A DNA stretch of 64,000 nt from Vibrio sp. FE10 (GCF_030297155.1 NZ_AP028067.1:2790001-2854000); one strand, 5' to 3'; positions 37,535 to 47,147 are shown, counted from the stretch's first letter. Program-made: numbers and translations. The notes: generated by a model from the sequence alone, not told the origin.

Positions 37535-38296
37535 ATGTCAGTACAGCTCAACTATAAAATAGAAGGTGCGGGTCACACCATTGTTTTGATCCATGGATTA
37601 TTTGGTAATCTGGACAACCTTGGCTTGCTGGCTAGGGATCTAAAGGCCGATCATCAAGTGCTCAGTATTGATCTTCGTAACCACGGTCAGTCCTTTCATA
37701 GCGATACTCACGACTATCAAGCAATGGCGCAAGACGTCGCTCAACTGTTGAATGATCTTGAACTAAAAGATGTCACTGTGATTGGTCACTCTATGGGTGG
37801 AAAAGTCGCGATGGCGCTTACCCAGCATCTTGAATTAAATAAGCTGGTTGTGTTGGATATGGCACCGGTCGCCTACACTCAAAGTCGTCACGACAACGTA
37901 TTCGCAGGCCTACAAGCCGTTATCGAAGAACAACCAACGTCACGATCAGACGCACTAAAGGTTCTCGCGAAACATATCGAGATAGATGGGGTTCGCCAGT
38001 TCCTAACCAAATCTTTGTTCAAATCGGAGCAAGGCATCATGGAATGGCGCTTCAACGTCGCGTCACTGCTCGCCAATTACTCGCAGATCATTGGTTGGGA
38101 ACCGATTAATAAAACCTCGGTCAAAACCTTGCTGATAAAAGGTGGGGATTCAGATTACCTCACGGCTGAGCACCAAACCGCCGTCCAACAGCAGTTTTCC
38201 AACGCAAAGGCACATGTTATCGCCAATACTGGACACTGGTTACACGCGGAAAAACCAGCCGAAGTGCTCCGTGCAATCAGAAAATTCATCGCTTAA
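37535..38296 (+). CDS. ybfF: Alpha/beta hydrolase, YbfF esterase type
   Basis: A 253-residue esterase of the YbfF family, active on short acyl and CoA esters in E. coli. The oxyanion region VLIHGLFGNLDNLGLLARDL, nucleophile elbow GHSMGGK and C-terminal histidine in NTGHWLHAEKP are present. I chose the ATG at 37535 because family proteins begin just before this point (E. coli 254 residues). Earlier in-frame starts at 37520 and 37460 reach towards or into the seqA promoter region. It is divergent from seqA, as in E. coli. Confidence 0.92.
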   Translation: MSVQLNYKIEGAGHTIVLIHGLFGNLDNLGLLARDLKADHQVLSIDLRNHGQSFHSDTHDYQAMAQDVAQLLNDLELKDVTVIGHSMGGKVAMALTQHLELNKLVVLDMAPVAYTQSRHDNVFAGLQAVIEEQPTSRSDALKVLAKHIEIDGVRQFLTKSLFKSEQGIMEWRFNVASLLANYSQIIGWEPINKTSVKTLLIKGGDSDYLTAEHQTAVQQQFSNAKAHVIANTGHWLHAEKPAEVLRAIRKFIA

Positions 38297-38404
38297 ATAT
38301 GTTGATTCGTCGATATAAATGAGAGCTGTGTAATCACAGCAGATTAACTTTATCTCACAAGAGTGATATAGTGCGCCCAAGCAAATTTGGTATATAAGGT
38401 TCCC

Positions 38405-38623
38405 ATGCTTTACGACTACATGAACATCATTGAATCTGTTGGTTTAGATCTTCTGTTTGCCGCGATTTTCTTTCTAATCGGAATGGCAATTAAAGACGTT
38501 CTAAAGGAAGGAAATGTTCCTGCATTTGGTCGTCGCATCGTATGGTTAGTACTTTTCCTTGGCTGCGCAGGTTTTATCGCAAAAGGGATAATCCAACTAA
38601 GCTGGGAAGGAACTGGAATCTAA
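38405..38623 (+). CDS. DUF2788 family small membrane protein
   Basis: A 72-residue protein with two predicted membrane helices (LDLLFAAIFFLIGMAI and IVWLVLFLGCAGFIAKGII) joined by a basic loop KEGNVPAFGRR. It matches what I know of DUF2788, a gammaproteobacterial family of unknown function. The start at 38405 follows AAGG. It lies between ybfF and fldA, the slot occupied by ybfE in E. coli. Confidence 0.85.
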   Translation: MLYDYMNIIESVGLDLLFAAIFFLIGMAIKDVLKEGNVPAFGRRIVWLVLFLGCAGFIAKGIIQLSWEGTGI

Positions 38624-38680
38624 CGATTTCCTCCGAACTTTATTACACCGACAACAGACAAAATTAAAGGTAATGATTCT

Positions 38681-39214
38681 ATGGCAAGTGTAGGTCTCTT
38701 CTTTGGTAGCGATACAGGTAACACTGAAGCTGTTGCTAAGATGATTCAAAAGCAATTGGGCAAGCAGCTCGTTCAAGTTCAAGACATTGCAAAAAGCAGC
38801 AAAGAAGATATCGATAACTTCGATCTACTGCTGCTGGGTATCCCTACGTGGTACTACGGCGAAGCACAATGTGATTGGGATGACTTTTTCCCTGAGCTAG
38901 AAGCTATTGATTTCTCAACGAAGCTTGTTGCTATCTTTGGTTGTGGCGACCAAGAAGATTACGCAGAATACTTCTGTGATGCTATGGGTACTATCCGTGA
39001 CATCGTTGAAGCGAAAGGCGGTACTATCCTAGGTTACACATCAACTGAAAGCTACGAATTCGAAGCATCGAAAGGTTTAGTTGAAGGCGATGACAGCCAA
39101 TTTGTTGGTCTATGTATTGACGAAGATCGTCAACCAGAACTGACTGACGAGCGCGTAACTAACTGGGTAAAACAAATCCACGAAGAGATGTGCCTAGCAG
39201 AGCTAGAAGACTAA
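38681..39214 (+). CDS. fldA: Flavodoxin FldA
   Basis: A long-chain flavodoxin, 177 residues, carrying FMN as a low-potential electron donor (for example to IspG/IspH, MetH and radical-SAM enzymes). The FMN phosphate loop GSDTGNTEAVA is near the N-terminus, the isoalloxazine loops contain PTWYYGEAQCDWDDF and FGCGDQEDYAEYF. It is upstream of fur with one gene between, a conserved pairing. Confidence 0.97.
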   Translation: MASVGLFFGSDTGNTEAVAKMIQKQLGKQLVQVQDIAKSSKEDIDNFDLLLLGIPTWYYGEAQCDWDDFFPELEAIDFSTKLVAIFGCGDQEDYAEYFCDAMGTIRDIVEAKGGTILGYTSTESYEFEASKGLVEGDDSQFVGLCIDEDRQPELTDERVTNWVKQIHEEMCLAELED

Positions 39215-39264
39215 TTCTCTCGTCGTTGTTAATTGTTACAATTAATAACAACAGTATAGATACG

Positions 39265-39291
39265 AAAAAACCTCCATCTTGGAGGTTTTTT
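39265..39291. terminator. Bidirectional terminator between fldA and the DUF4442 gene
   Basis: AAAAAACCTCC and GGAGGTTTTTT form a perfect stem around ATCTT. Confidence 0.88.
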
Positions 39292-39309
39292 GCTATTTAG
39301 GCTTACAGA

Positions 39310-39819
39310 TTAACATCCTGCTTCGAGTGTTTCGTCGTCATCTTCTCTAAATTGAGGCTTCTTTCTCACATACAAGGTTCGTTGTATTTCTGATACAACA
39401 TTCCCCTTGTTATCTTTTACGTAGATAATAAACTCAGGAAAGCACTTCTCCCCTAACTGAGTTTGACGATAAATATCATCAAGTTGACCTTGGCTTATCT
39501 CGAAGTCAGCGTACAAGTCAGACTGGCCTGGCTTGATAAAGTTGATGCTTGCTTCTTTATCCCAAACATAATATCGCTCACCTAAAATACCCATTAACAT
39601 CAAAGAGTAAACAGGATCGGTTAGGGAAAAAATACTGCCGCCATATTGAGTACGATTGGCATTTTTATTCCACCAACGTAGCTTGAGCACTGTCTTTACT
39701 ACCCTAAAATCAGCGCTGATATGAGCTATCTTAATACCAGCCCCCCAGAAAGGAGGCCAAATGTTGAGAGCGAATTTTACGATGTTTGGTTTATATATTC
39801 TTGCAAGTTGCTTATTCAT
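39310..39819 (-). CDS. DUF4442 hot-dog-fold protein
   Basis: A 169-residue protein of the DUF4442 (thioesterase-like) family. Family landmarks are FNIWPPF-like ALNIWPPFWGAGIK, LKLRWWNKNANRTQYGGSIF with the hot-dog helix region, and DPVYSLMLMGILG. It probably binds or hydrolyses an acyl thioester, but the substrate is unknown. It is inserted between fldA and fur on the opposite strand. Confidence 0.85.
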   Translation of the reverse strand: MNKQLARIYKPNIVKFALNIWPPFWGAGIKIAHISADFRVVKTVLKLRWWNKNANRTQYGGSIFSLTDPVYSLMLMGILGERYYVWDKEASINFIKPGQSDLYADFEISQGQLDDIYRQTQLGEKCFPEFIIYVKDNKGNVVSEIQRTLYVRKKPQFREDDDETLEAGC

Positions 39820-39945
39820 AACAACATTCCGTGTTCATATTAGAATTACCGCCACCTTGACTGGTCGTACCTCCACTATAAGTGAGATACTTCCAATTTA
39901 CAAAACAGATTGTGATGTCAGTGAGTAACCCTTTGAAGTTCGTGG

Positions 39946-39974
39946 TTTATTGTTATGCCTGACTAAACTATAAT
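39946..39974 (+). promoter_or_regulatory. Candidate fur promoter
   Basis: A perfect TATAAT at 39969-39974 follows a weak TTTATT -35 at a 17-bp spacing, about 50 bases before the fur start codon. Confidence 0.4.
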
Positions 39975-40026
39975 GGTATTAATATTGAATTCTGTTAATT
40001 GCTGCAGATCATCAACAGGAAAGTAT

Positions 40027-40476
40027 ATGTCAGACAATAATCAAGCGCTAAAAGATGCTGGTCTTAAAGTGACCCTCCCACGGCTCAAAATTTTAGAAGT
40101 ATTACAACAACCAGACTGCCAACATATTAGTGCTGAAGATTTATATAAAAAGCTGATCGACTTAGGTGAAGAAATCGGCCTTGCGACCGTTTATCGCGTA
40201 CTGAACCAATTCGATGATGCTGGCATTGTAACTCGCCACCACTTTGAAGGTGGTAAGTCTGTATTTGAACTTTCAACACAGCATCACCACGATCACCTAG
40301 TATGTTTAGACTGCGGTGAAGTTATCGAATTCTCTGATGATCTTATCGAAGAAAGACAAAAAGAAATCGCTCAACGCTACAACGTACAGCTAACCAACCA
40401 CAGTTTGTATCTGTATGGTAAAAGCATCACTGGGGATTGCAAAGGCAACCCAGACGCACACAAAGCGAAGAAATAA
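40027..40476 (+). CDS. fur: Ferric uptake regulator Fur
   Basis: A 149-residue iron-responsive repressor. The winged helix covers about 10-80, with recognition helix LATVYRVLNQF. The dimerisation domain carries the metal-binding HHHDHLVCLDCGEVIEF (C93, C96). I chose the ATG at 40027, which follows AGGAAAG and gives the family N-terminus MSDNNQALKDAGLKVT. An upstream in-frame start at 39973 overlaps the promoter -10. Likely targets in this window include feoABC. Confidence 0.98.
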   Translation: MSDNNQALKDAGLKVTLPRLKILEVLQQPDCQHISAEDLYKKLIDLGEEIGLATVYRVLNQFDDAGIVTRHHFEGGKSVFELSTQHHHDHLVCLDCGEVIEFSDDLIEERQKEIAQRYNVQLTNHSLYLYGKSITGDCKGNPDAHKAKK

Positions 40477-40481
40477 CTCAG

Positions 40482-40508
40482 AACGCTGGCTTAGGCCGGC
40501 GTTTTTTA
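40482..40508 (+). terminator. fur terminator
   Basis: AACGCTGGC and GCCGGCGTT form a 9-bp stem (one G-T pair) with a 4-base loop, followed by TTTTTA. Confidence 0.85.
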
Positions 40509-40573
40509 TTTGGGCTCATGCGGTATTAAGATTCACATCAGCTTGTCCCACAATTTGTTATTTTATCCAGACA

Positions 40574-40604
40574 CAAAAAAACCGGCTCTAGGCCGGTTTT
40601 TTAT
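40574..40604. terminator. Second terminator between fur and glnS
   Basis: AAAACCGG and CCGGTTTT flank CTCTAGG, with A and T runs outside, so it works in either direction. It probably ends glnS transcripts, which run through the 15-bp repeat array first. Confidence 0.8.
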
Positions 40605-40626
40605 TAAGTATATCTTGAGAAACTAA

Positions 40627-40701
40627 GCTTTAGGGCACTGAGCTTTAGGGCTCTATGCTTTAGAAAACTGAACTATAGGGCTCTAAGCTGTAGAAAGCGA
40701 A
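40627..40701. repeat. Five 15-bp tandem repeats downstream of glnS
   Basis: Units start at 40627, 40642, 40657, 40672 and 40687, all exactly 15 bp. The first reads GCTTTAGGGCACTGA. Units alternate GGGCTCT-like and AAAACTG-like ends, so a 30-bp higher-order period is also visible. It starts 4 bases beyond the glnS stop, in its 3' untranslated region. Confidence 0.85.
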
Positions 40702-40705
40702 GCCA

Positions 40706-42373
40706 TTAAGCTTCAGCTTTACCCCAAGTGTCACGTAGGCCAACCGTGCGGTTGAATACTAGCGCGTCTGCTTTAGAGTCTTTCGAATCTACACAGAAGT
40801 AACCTGTACGTTCAAACTGGTACGCTTGCTCTGCCACACCTTCTGCTAGGCTAGGTTCAACAAAACCGTTTAGCGTAACAAGTGACTCAGGGTTAAGCGT
40901 TGCAGCGAAGTCATCAGCAGCGGCTGGGTTTGCCACAGTGAATAGACGATCGTACAAACGAATCTCAGCAGGCAGTGCTTTATCAGCTGATACCCAGTGG
41001 ATAACGCCTTTCACTTTACGGCCATCTGCAGGGTTCTTACCTAGTGTTTCATTGTCGTAAGAACAGAAGATAGTCGTAATGTTGCCTTCCGCATCTTTTT
41101 CGATACGCTCAGCTTTGATCACGTAAGCACCACGTAGGCGAACTTCTTTACCTAGAACCAAACGCTTGTACTTCTTGTTTGCTTCTTCACGGAAGTCGTC
41201 ACGTTCAATCCAAACTTCGCGTGTAAATGGAACTTCACGAGTGCCCATTTCTGGCTTGTTCGGGTGGTTTGCCACTGTCAGTGTTTCTACTGTATCAGCG
41301 TCGTAGTTTTCAATCACGACCTTGATCGGATCAAGAACAGCCATTGCACGAGGTGCATTTTCGTTGAGATCATCACGGATACAAGATTCAAGTGAACCGA
41401 ACTCAATCATGTTCTCTTGCTTAGTCACACCAATACGCTTACAGAATTCACGGATAGAGCTTGAAGTGAAACCACGACGACGTAAACCAGAGATAGTTGG
41501 CATACGTGGATCGTCCCAACCTTCAACTAGGTTTTCAACCACAAGTTGGTTCAGCTTACGCTTCGACATTACCGTGTATTCAAGATTCAGACGGCTAAAC
41601 TCGTATTGACGAGGTTGGCAATCAATCGTGATGTTATCTAGAACCCAATCATACAAACGACGGTTGTCTTGGAACTCAAGAGTACAGATAGAGTGCGTAA
41701 TGCCTTCTAGCGCATCAGAAATACAGTGTGTGAAATCGTACATTGGGTAAATGCACCATTTGTCTGCAGTCTGGTGGTGGTGAGCAAAACGAACACGGTA
41801 GATAACTGGATCGCGCATAACCATGAAAGATGAGCTCATGTCGATCTTAGCACGTAGACATGCTTTGCCTTCTTCGAAGCCACCGTCACGCATTTTCTCA
41901 AATAACGCTAGGTTTTCTTCAGGGCTACGATCGCGGTATGGGCTCGCTTTACCAGGCTCTTTTAACGTGCCACGGTATTCACGGATCTGCTCAGGACTTA
42001 GCTCGTCAACATACGCTAAGCCTTTATTAATTAATTCCACAGCATAAGCGTAAAGCGTATCGAAGTAGTTTGATGAGTAACAAATATCACCAGACCATTC
42101 AAAACCTAACCAACTTACATCATTCTTAATCGACTCAACGTATTCAACGTCTTCTTTTTCAGGGTTTGTATCATCGAAACGAAGATTACATTGTCCCTGG
42201 TAGTCCTGAGCAATACCAAAGTTCAAGCAAATAGATTTAGCGTGACCAATGTGCAGGTAGCCATTTGGCTCCGGCGGGAAACGAGTATGCACGCTACTGT
42301 GTGTACCATCCGCTAAATCTTTATCGATAATTTGGCGAATGAAATTCGATGGACGAGCCTCAGCTTCACTCAT
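40706..42373 (-). CDS. glnS: Glutaminyl-tRNA synthetase
   Basis: A class I synthetase charging tRNA-Gln, 555 residues (E. coli 554). The HIGH motif is at 41-44 within [15 protein letters not shown], the KMSKS equivalent is VMSKRKL, and the C-terminal anticodon-binding beta-barrels follow (e.g. [14 protein letters not shown]). The start follows AGAGGTG. It has a 3' untranslated repeat array and shares a terminator region with fur. Confidence 0.97.
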   Translation of the reverse strand: MSEAEARPSNFIRQIIDKDLADGTHSSVHTRFPPEPNGYLHIGHAKSICLNFGIAQDYQGQCNLRFDDTNPEKEDVEYVESIKNDVSWLGFEWSGDICYSSNYFDTLYAYAVELINKGLAYVDELSPEQIREYRGTLKEPGKASPYRDRSPEENLALFEKMRDGGFEEGKACLRAKIDMSSSFMVMRDPVIYRVRFAHHHQTADKWCIYPMYDFTHCISDALEGITHSICTLEFQDNRRLYDWVLDNITIDCQPRQYEFSRLNLEYTVMSKRKLNQLVVENLVEGWDDPRMPTISGLRRRGFTSSSIREFCKRIGVTKQENMIEFGSLESCIRDDLNENAPRAMAVLDPIKVVIENYDADTVETLTVANHPNKPEMGTREVPFTREVWIERDDFREEANKKYKRLVLGKEVRLRGAYVIKAERIEKDAEGNITTIFCSYDNETLGKNPADGRKVKGVIHWVSADKALPAEIRLYDRLFTVANPAAADDFAATLNPESLVTLNGFVEPSLAEGVAEQAYQFERTGYFCVDSKDSKADALVFNRTVGLRDTWGKAEA

Positions 42374-42675
42374 CTATAGCACCTCTATGTATTTAGTATT
42401 GTCAGGGAAAGTTATCTTCCATACCCAAGAAAAAGGCGGCTTTTGCTACCTATCAAAGATAGAAAGATCATTGTTGCTAATCATCCACAATTCTTCGCCT
42501 TTGCACAATAAGAACCATCAGTTAATTGTGATTATTTCTGCTATTCGATGAAGAATAGAACGAACCTTGTTCACTGGCCTTAAATGACAGGCACAAAAAA
42601 GCCTCCCGTTTGGGAGGCTTTCAATTTGAAACTTAGTTAAGAGCCGTTATTACGTCTTAATAAGTACTTCCTTTA
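42374..42675. other. nagE-glnS intergenic region
   Basis: This 302-bp spacer holds the nagE terminator at 42594-42622 and, closer to glnS, AT-rich sequence expected to carry the glnS promoter. I found no convincing -35/-10 pair, operator or small gene. Confidence 0.5.
42594..42622 (-). terminator. nagE terminator
   Basis: AAAGCCTCCC and GGGAGGCTTT flank a 4-base loop and are followed on the minus strand by TTTTGTGCC. Confidence 0.88.
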
Positions 42676-44235
42676 CTATGGAAGTTTTACATCAGATAGG
42701 TCTTCACCTGCACCGATAGCTTTCATTTCGCCAGCGACGATTTCAGCTAGTGGGCCAAGGATAACCTGTAGGTTGTTCTCACCTAGTTTAACCACACCTT
42801 TAGCGCCAAGTTTCTTAAGAACAACTTCATCAGCGATAGAGCGGTCTTTAAGAGTTAGACGTAGACGAGTGATACAAGCGTCGATTGAAGTCAGGTTTTC
42901 GTGACCACCTAGAGCTTTCAGGTATTGACGAGCAACGTCACCTTTTGGCGCGTCACCAGCAGGAGCTGCTGCAGCTTCGTCGTCATCTTCACGACCTGGC
43001 GATTTCAAGTTGAAAGCGCGGATTGCGAAAGAGAAAGTGAAGAAGTATAGAGCACCGAATGCTAAGCCAATCAATAGTAGAGTGAATGGTTTAGTTGCTA
43101 GACCCCAGTTCAATACGAAGTCTATTAGACCAGCAGAGAAACCGAAACCGTGCAGAGTACCAAACATGTTTGCCACTACTAGAGACAGACCTGTAAATAC
43201 AGCGTGCATTGCGTATAGAGCAGGAGCTAGGAATACGAACATGAATTCTAGCGGCTCTGTGATACCTGTTAGGAATGAACAGAATGCAACTGAGAACAGT
43301 GCGCCACCAACTTGGCTACGTTTTTCAGCAGGAGCAGCTAGGTACATTGCAAGTGCAGCACCTGGTAGACCGAACATCATTACTGGGAAGAAACCGTTCA
43401 TGAATACGCCAGCGCCTTTATCGCCACCGAAGAAACGGTGTAGGTCGCCAGATTTAACTGTTTCAGTCACTTCTTTAACAACAGTAGTGATCTCTGGAGT
43501 TACTGAGTTAGCGAATGTGAATGTGTGCTCTTGGCCAACAACTAGAGTTTTCGCTAGTGATGGGTCAACACAAAGTTGAGTGATGTTAGCGAATGCGCCT
43601 TGACCAGCAACAACGATTTCTTGACATGTACCCATACCGAACCAGAAGTATGAGTTCAATACGTGGTGTAGACCTACAGGGATTAGTGCACGGTTAAGAG
43701 TACCGTAAACGAATTGGCCAACAGCACCAGACGTTGATACCGCGTGAGCTAGTGCATCTAGACCAGATTGAATACCAGGCCAAACCACACCAGACACAGC
43801 ACCTGCAACAAGTGCAAATAGACCGGCCATGATAGGTACTAAACGTTTACCCGCGAAGAAAGCCAGCCACTCAGGAAGGCGTGTTGCATGGAAAGCGTTG
43901 TAAGAGTGACCTGCGATGATACCTGCGAAGATACCGCCGAAGAATGACATGTTAACGTCAGCGTTGATTGTCGTTGCTGTCGCTGTTAGTACGAAGTAAG
44001 CAACTGCACCAGCAAGACCCGCTGCGCCGTTACCGTCTTTAGAAAGACCAATCGCGATACCTAGACCAAATAGCAGTGGTAGGTTACCGAAGATAGCACC
44101 ACCAGCTTCTGCCATGAATGGAATATCAAGTAGATCGCCTTGACCTAAACGTAATAGAAGCGCCGCAATCGGAAGCGTTGCGATAGGTAGCATTAACGCC
44201 TTACCCAGCTTCTGTGCATATCCTAGAATATTCAC
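42676..44235 (-). CDS. nagE: PTS N-acetylglucosamine transporter EIICB NagE
   Basis: A 519-residue inner-membrane permease that imports and phosphorylates GlcNAc. The EIIC domain spans about 1-390 with roughly ten helices, including the substrate-site region NAFHATRLPEWLAFFAGKR and the conserved GITEPLEFMF. After an Ala-rich linker comes EIIB with the phospho-cysteine C454 in DACITRLRL. There is no EIIA domain, unlike the 648-residue E. coli NagE, so it must use a separate glucose-type EIIA. The start is GTG, preceded by AGGGGG. Confidence 0.95.
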   Translation of the reverse strand: MNILGYAQKLGKALMLPIATLPIAALLLRLGQGDLLDIPFMAEAGGAIFGNLPLLFGLGIAIGLSKDGNGAAGLAGAVAYFVLTATATTINADVNMSFFGGIFAGIIAGHSYNAFHATRLPEWLAFFAGKRLVPIMAGLFALVAGAVSGVVWPGIQSGLDALAHAVSTSGAVGQFVYGTLNRALIPVGLHHVLNSYFWFGMGTCQEIVVAGQGAFANITQLCVDPSLAKTLVVGQEHTFTFANSVTPEITTVVKEVTETVKSGDLHRFFGGDKGAGVFMNGFFPVMMFGLPGAALAMYLAAPAEKRSQVGGALFSVAFCSFLTGITEPLEFMFVFLAPALYAMHAVFTGLSLVVANMFGTLHGFGFSAGLIDFVLNWGLATKPFTLLLIGLAFGALYFFTFSFAIRAFNLKSPGREDDDEAAAAPAGDAPKGDVARQYLKALGGHENLTSIDACITRLRLTLKDRSIADEVVLKKLGAKGVVKLGENNLQVILGPLAEIVAGEMKAIGAGEDLSDVKLP

Positions 44236-44279
44236 CAGTTGTTTCCCCCTATAGGATTTTTAGAATTCGTTTGAGAAAC

Positions 44280-44301
44280 TTATTTTAGTCGCTCAATTTA
44301 G
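44280..44301. promoter_or_regulatory. Candidate NagC operator near nagE
   Basis: TTATTTT, then a 7-base GC-containing centre, then CAATTTA resembles the NagC/Mlc box (TTATTT-N-AAATAA type). It is 45-66 bases upstream of the nagE start. Confidence 0.35.
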
Positions 44302-44351
44302 TCCTATTCAGTGTATTCAATTAATTTTGCTCCGCAAATTAAAAGCTTACC

Positions 44352-44373
44352 ATTTGTGATCCTAATCACCAGT
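44352..44373. promoter_or_regulatory. Candidate CRP site
   Basis: TGTGA-N6-TCACC at 44355-44370 matches 9 of the 10 core CRP bases. It lies between the two NagC-like sites. Confidence 0.55.
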
Positions 44374-44415
44374 TTTTACCAAATCCAGAGGTTTTTGCTA
44401 GCGAGATCATAAAAC

Positions 44416-44437
44416 TTATTTTATCATTCAAAAAAAT
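44416..44437. promoter_or_regulatory. Second candidate NagC operator
   Basis: TTATTTTATCATTC followed by AAAAAAAT resembles the NagC box and lies about 136 bp from the first candidate, a distance compatible with a repression loop of the kind known in E. coli nagE-nagB. Confidence 0.35.
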
Positions 44438-44710
44438 GAACATTTATAGATAAAATTGAAATCTAATTACTAGGCCTAAACAGCGGTATTCGAAGGTAAC
44501 AACACCCTATAAATAGCTTCTAACACTAAGCCTAACTGTATAATAAAAACCAATTGTTCATATATTTTTCAATAAGTTAAATACGCTTCACACTTAGAAG
44601 CCGTTTGCCTAAAAAGATAAATCGTTACGTAAATGATGCTCGCAAACTAAGTCCACATTTAGGTAACGAATAGAATTTTAAAGATCTCACGATATAAGGA
44701 TTAGCTGACT

Positions 44711-45847
44711 ATGTACGCGCTAAGTAACTGTAAAATTTACACTGGTAGTGATGTTCTCACTGATCATGCTGTTGTAATCGAAAACGAACTGATCAAAAAA
44801 GTCTGTCCAATCTCTGAATTACCAGAAGGCATTGAGATTCGTGACCTAAATGGTGCCAATCTAAGCCCAGGTTTCATTGACCTACAACTGAACGGTTGTG
44901 GCGGTGTAATGCTGAACGATGAGATCACTGCTGACACAATGCAGATCATGCACAAAGCAAACCTGCAATCCGGTTGTACTAGCTTCCTTCCAACGTTAAT
45001 CACTTCATCAGATGAAGACATGCGTGCCGTTATCACGGCAGCTCGCGAGTACCACAACCAATACCAAAACCAATCTTTAGGCCTACACCTTGAAGGTCCG
45101 TACCTAAACGTTGCGAAAAAAGGCATCCACAGCGTCGATCACATCCGCAAATCTGATAGCGAAATGATTGAGCTTATCTGTGAGAACAGCGACCTTGTTG
45201 CAAAAGTAACACTGGCTCCTGAGCTTAACGACCCAGAACATATCGAGCGTCTACGTAAAGCTGGCGTAGTTGTTTCTATTGGTCACACCAACGCAACGTA
45301 CGCAGAAGCGCGTCAAGGTTTTGAGTCAGGTATTACATTTGCAACTCACCTGTTCAACGCGATGACACCGATGGTTGGTCGTGAACCTGGCGTTGTTGGC
45401 GCGATTTACGATACTCCTGAAGTTTATGCGGGCATCATCGCTGACGGCTTCCACGTTGATTACGCAAACATTCGAATTGCGCACAAAATCAAGGGAGAAA
45501 AGCTTGTATTAGTGACGGATGCCACAGCTCCTGCAGGTGCTGACATGGAATACTTTATTTTTGTCGGTAAGAAAGTATATTACCGTGATGGTAAGTGTGT
45601 TGATGAAAACGGCACACTAGGCGGCTCGGCTCTGACTATGATTGAAGCAGTTCAGAATACAGTCGAGCACGCTGGTATCGCTTTAGACGAAGCTCTTCGC
45701 ATGGCTACGCTATACCCAGCTACGGCTATCGGTGTAGAAAGCAAGCTAGGTCGAATCAAAAAAGGCATGGTTGCAAACCTTGCTATATTTGACCGAGATT
45801 TTAACGTTAAAGCGACTGTTGTTAACGGACAATACGAGCACAATTAA
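44711..45847 (+). CDS. nagA: N-acetylglucosamine-6-phosphate deacetylase
   Basis: Removes acetate from GlcNAc-6-P, giving glucosamine-6-P. The 378 residues show the amidohydrolase barrel: [17 protein letters not shown], the metal-binding LHLEGPYLN (Glu), [11 protein letters not shown] (His), [12 protein letters not shown] (His) and VTDATAPAG (catalytic Asp). It is followed by nagC after 2 bp. The deaminase gene nagB, present in enteric operons, is absent here. Confidence 0.96.
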   Translation: MYALSNCKIYTGSDVLTDHAVVIENELIKKVCPISELPEGIEIRDLNGANLSPGFIDLQLNGCGGVMLNDEITADTMQIMHKANLQSGCTSFLPTLITSSDEDMRAVITAAREYHNQYQNQSLGLHLEGPYLNVAKKGIHSVDHIRKSDSEMIELICENSDLVAKVTLAPELNDPEHIERLRKAGVVVSIGHTNATYAEARQGFESGITFATHLFNAMTPMVGREPGVVGAIYDTPEVYAGIIADGFHVDYANIRIAHKIKGEKLVLVTDATAPAGADMEYFIFVGKKVYYRDGKCVDENGTLGGSALTMIEAVQNTVEHAGIALDEALRMATLYPATAIGVESKLGRIKKGMVANLAIFDRDFNVKATVVNGQYEHN

Positions 45848-45849
45848 GT

Positions 45850-47064
45850 ATGAATGGCGGACAAATAGGTAACGTAGATTTAGTTAAACAACTAAACAGT
45901 GCGGCGGTATACAGACTTATAGACCAACAAGGGCCTATCAGTCGTATACAAGTGGCTGATGTAAGCCAACTCGCACCGGCAAGTGTTACAAAAATTACCC
46001 GCCAACTTTTAGAGCGCGGCCTAATTAAAGAGGTGGCGCAGCAAGCGTCTACTGGCGGTAGACGCGCTATCTCCCTAACCACAGAAGTAGAGCCTTTTCA
46101 TTCTGTTGCTGTGCGATTAGGTCGAGACTACATTCAAATAAGCCTTCATGACCTTGGTGGTCGTGAGTTGGCTTTCTTACAGCAAGACCTTAATTATTCA
46201 GATCAGTCAGACCTTACCCAAGGCTTGGTGAATAACTTGAAGGCTTTCATTGCTGAACACCAACCAAAGATCGATCAGTTGATCGCGATTGGCGTGACTC
46301 TTCCTGGCTTGGTAAACCCGACAACCGGTGTTGTTGAGTACATGCCAAACACAGATATCGACAACTTGGCTTTGAGCGACATTATTCGAGACACATTCCA
46401 TGTCGCTTGTTTTGTTGGAAACGACGTTCGAGGAATGGCGTTAGCTGAGCATTACTTCGGCGCAAGTAAAGATAGCCAAGATTCTATTCTTGTCAGTGTT
46501 CACCGCGGTACTGGCGCAGGCATCATTGTTAATGGTCAGGTTTTCTTAGGCCATAACCGTAACGTGGGTGAAATTGGTCACATCCAAATTGATCCGCTAG
46601 GTGAGCAATGCCAATGTGGTAACTTCGGTTGCCTTGAAACCGTAGCAGCAAACCCTGCCATTGTTGAACGAGTTCAAAAACTCATTAAACAAGGTTACGA
46701 GTCTTCGCTAACAGAGCTTGAACACATCACCATCCAAGACGTTTGTGACCATGCTATCAATGGTGATGAACTTGCTAAGCAAAGTTTGGTTCGAGTGGGC
46801 AATCAGTTAGGTAAAGCTATCGCAATGACGATTAACCTGTTTAATCCACAGAAAGTCATCATTGCGGGTGATATTACCAAGGCACAAGAGATTGTTTTCC
46901 CTGCAATTAAGCGCAATGTAGAGAATCAGTCGTTAACGACTTTCCATAGCGGCCTGCCTATTGTAGCATCACAGATCGATAAGCATCCCACGATGGGAGC
47001 TTTTGCAATGATTAAGCGTGCCATGCTCAACGGCGTGCTACTTCAAAAGCTACTCGAAGACTAA
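45850..47064 (+). CDS. nagC: ROK-family transcriptional regulator NagC
   Basis: A GlcNAc-6-P-responsive repressor, 404 residues. The N-terminal helix-turn-helix is about residues 15-60 (GPISRIQVADVSQLAPASVT, then ITRQLLERGL). The ROK domain has the sugar-binding GHIQIDPLG and zinc motif CQCGNFGCLE. It is probably cotranscribed with nagA (2-bp gap). In E. coli it represses nag genes and controls others, and in vibrios it is linked to chitin use. Confidence 0.94.
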   Translation: MNGGQIGNVDLVKQLNSAAVYRLIDQQGPISRIQVADVSQLAPASVTKITRQLLERGLIKEVAQQASTGGRRAISLTTEVEPFHSVAVRLGRDYIQISLHDLGGRELAFLQQDLNYSDQSDLTQGLVNNLKAFIAEHQPKIDQLIAIGVTLPGLVNPTTGVVEYMPNTDIDNLALSDIIRDTFHVACFVGNDVRGMALAEHYFGASKDSQDSILVSVHRGTGAGIIVNGQVFLGHNRNVGEIGHIQIDPLGEQCQCGNFGCLETVAANPAIVERVQKLIKQGYESSLTELEHITIQDVCDHAINGDELAKQSLVRVGNQLGKAIAMTINLFNPQKVIIAGDITKAQEIVFPAIKRNVENQSLTTFHSGLPIVASQIDKHPTMGAFAMIKRAMLNGVLLQKLLED

Positions 47065-47086
47065 AGAAAACCATTCTGATTTTCCG

Positions 47087-47121
47087 CGGGCCGTGTTTGT
47101 ATAAACACGGCCCGTTTTTTT
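47087..47121 (+). terminator. nagAC terminator
   Basis: CGGGCCGTGTTT and AAACACGGCCCG form a perfect 12-bp stem with a 4-base loop, followed by seven Ts. Confidence 0.92.
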
Positions 47122-47147
47122 AAGCTAGGGAACTACAACAACAAGTT

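Larger units (their letters stand above)
44236..44710. promoter_or_regulatory. nagE-nagA divergent regulatory region
   Basis: This 475-bp AT-rich region separates nagE from nagA-nagC. It contains two NagC-like sites flanking a CRP-like site (listed separately). The 270 bases nearest nagA show no clear operator, and no small gene is evident. Confidence 0.6.

Noticed and set aside
43010..43579. 189-codon frame antisense to nagE
   Set aside because: It is a shadow of the strongly coding nagE frame, with no domain or ribosome site.
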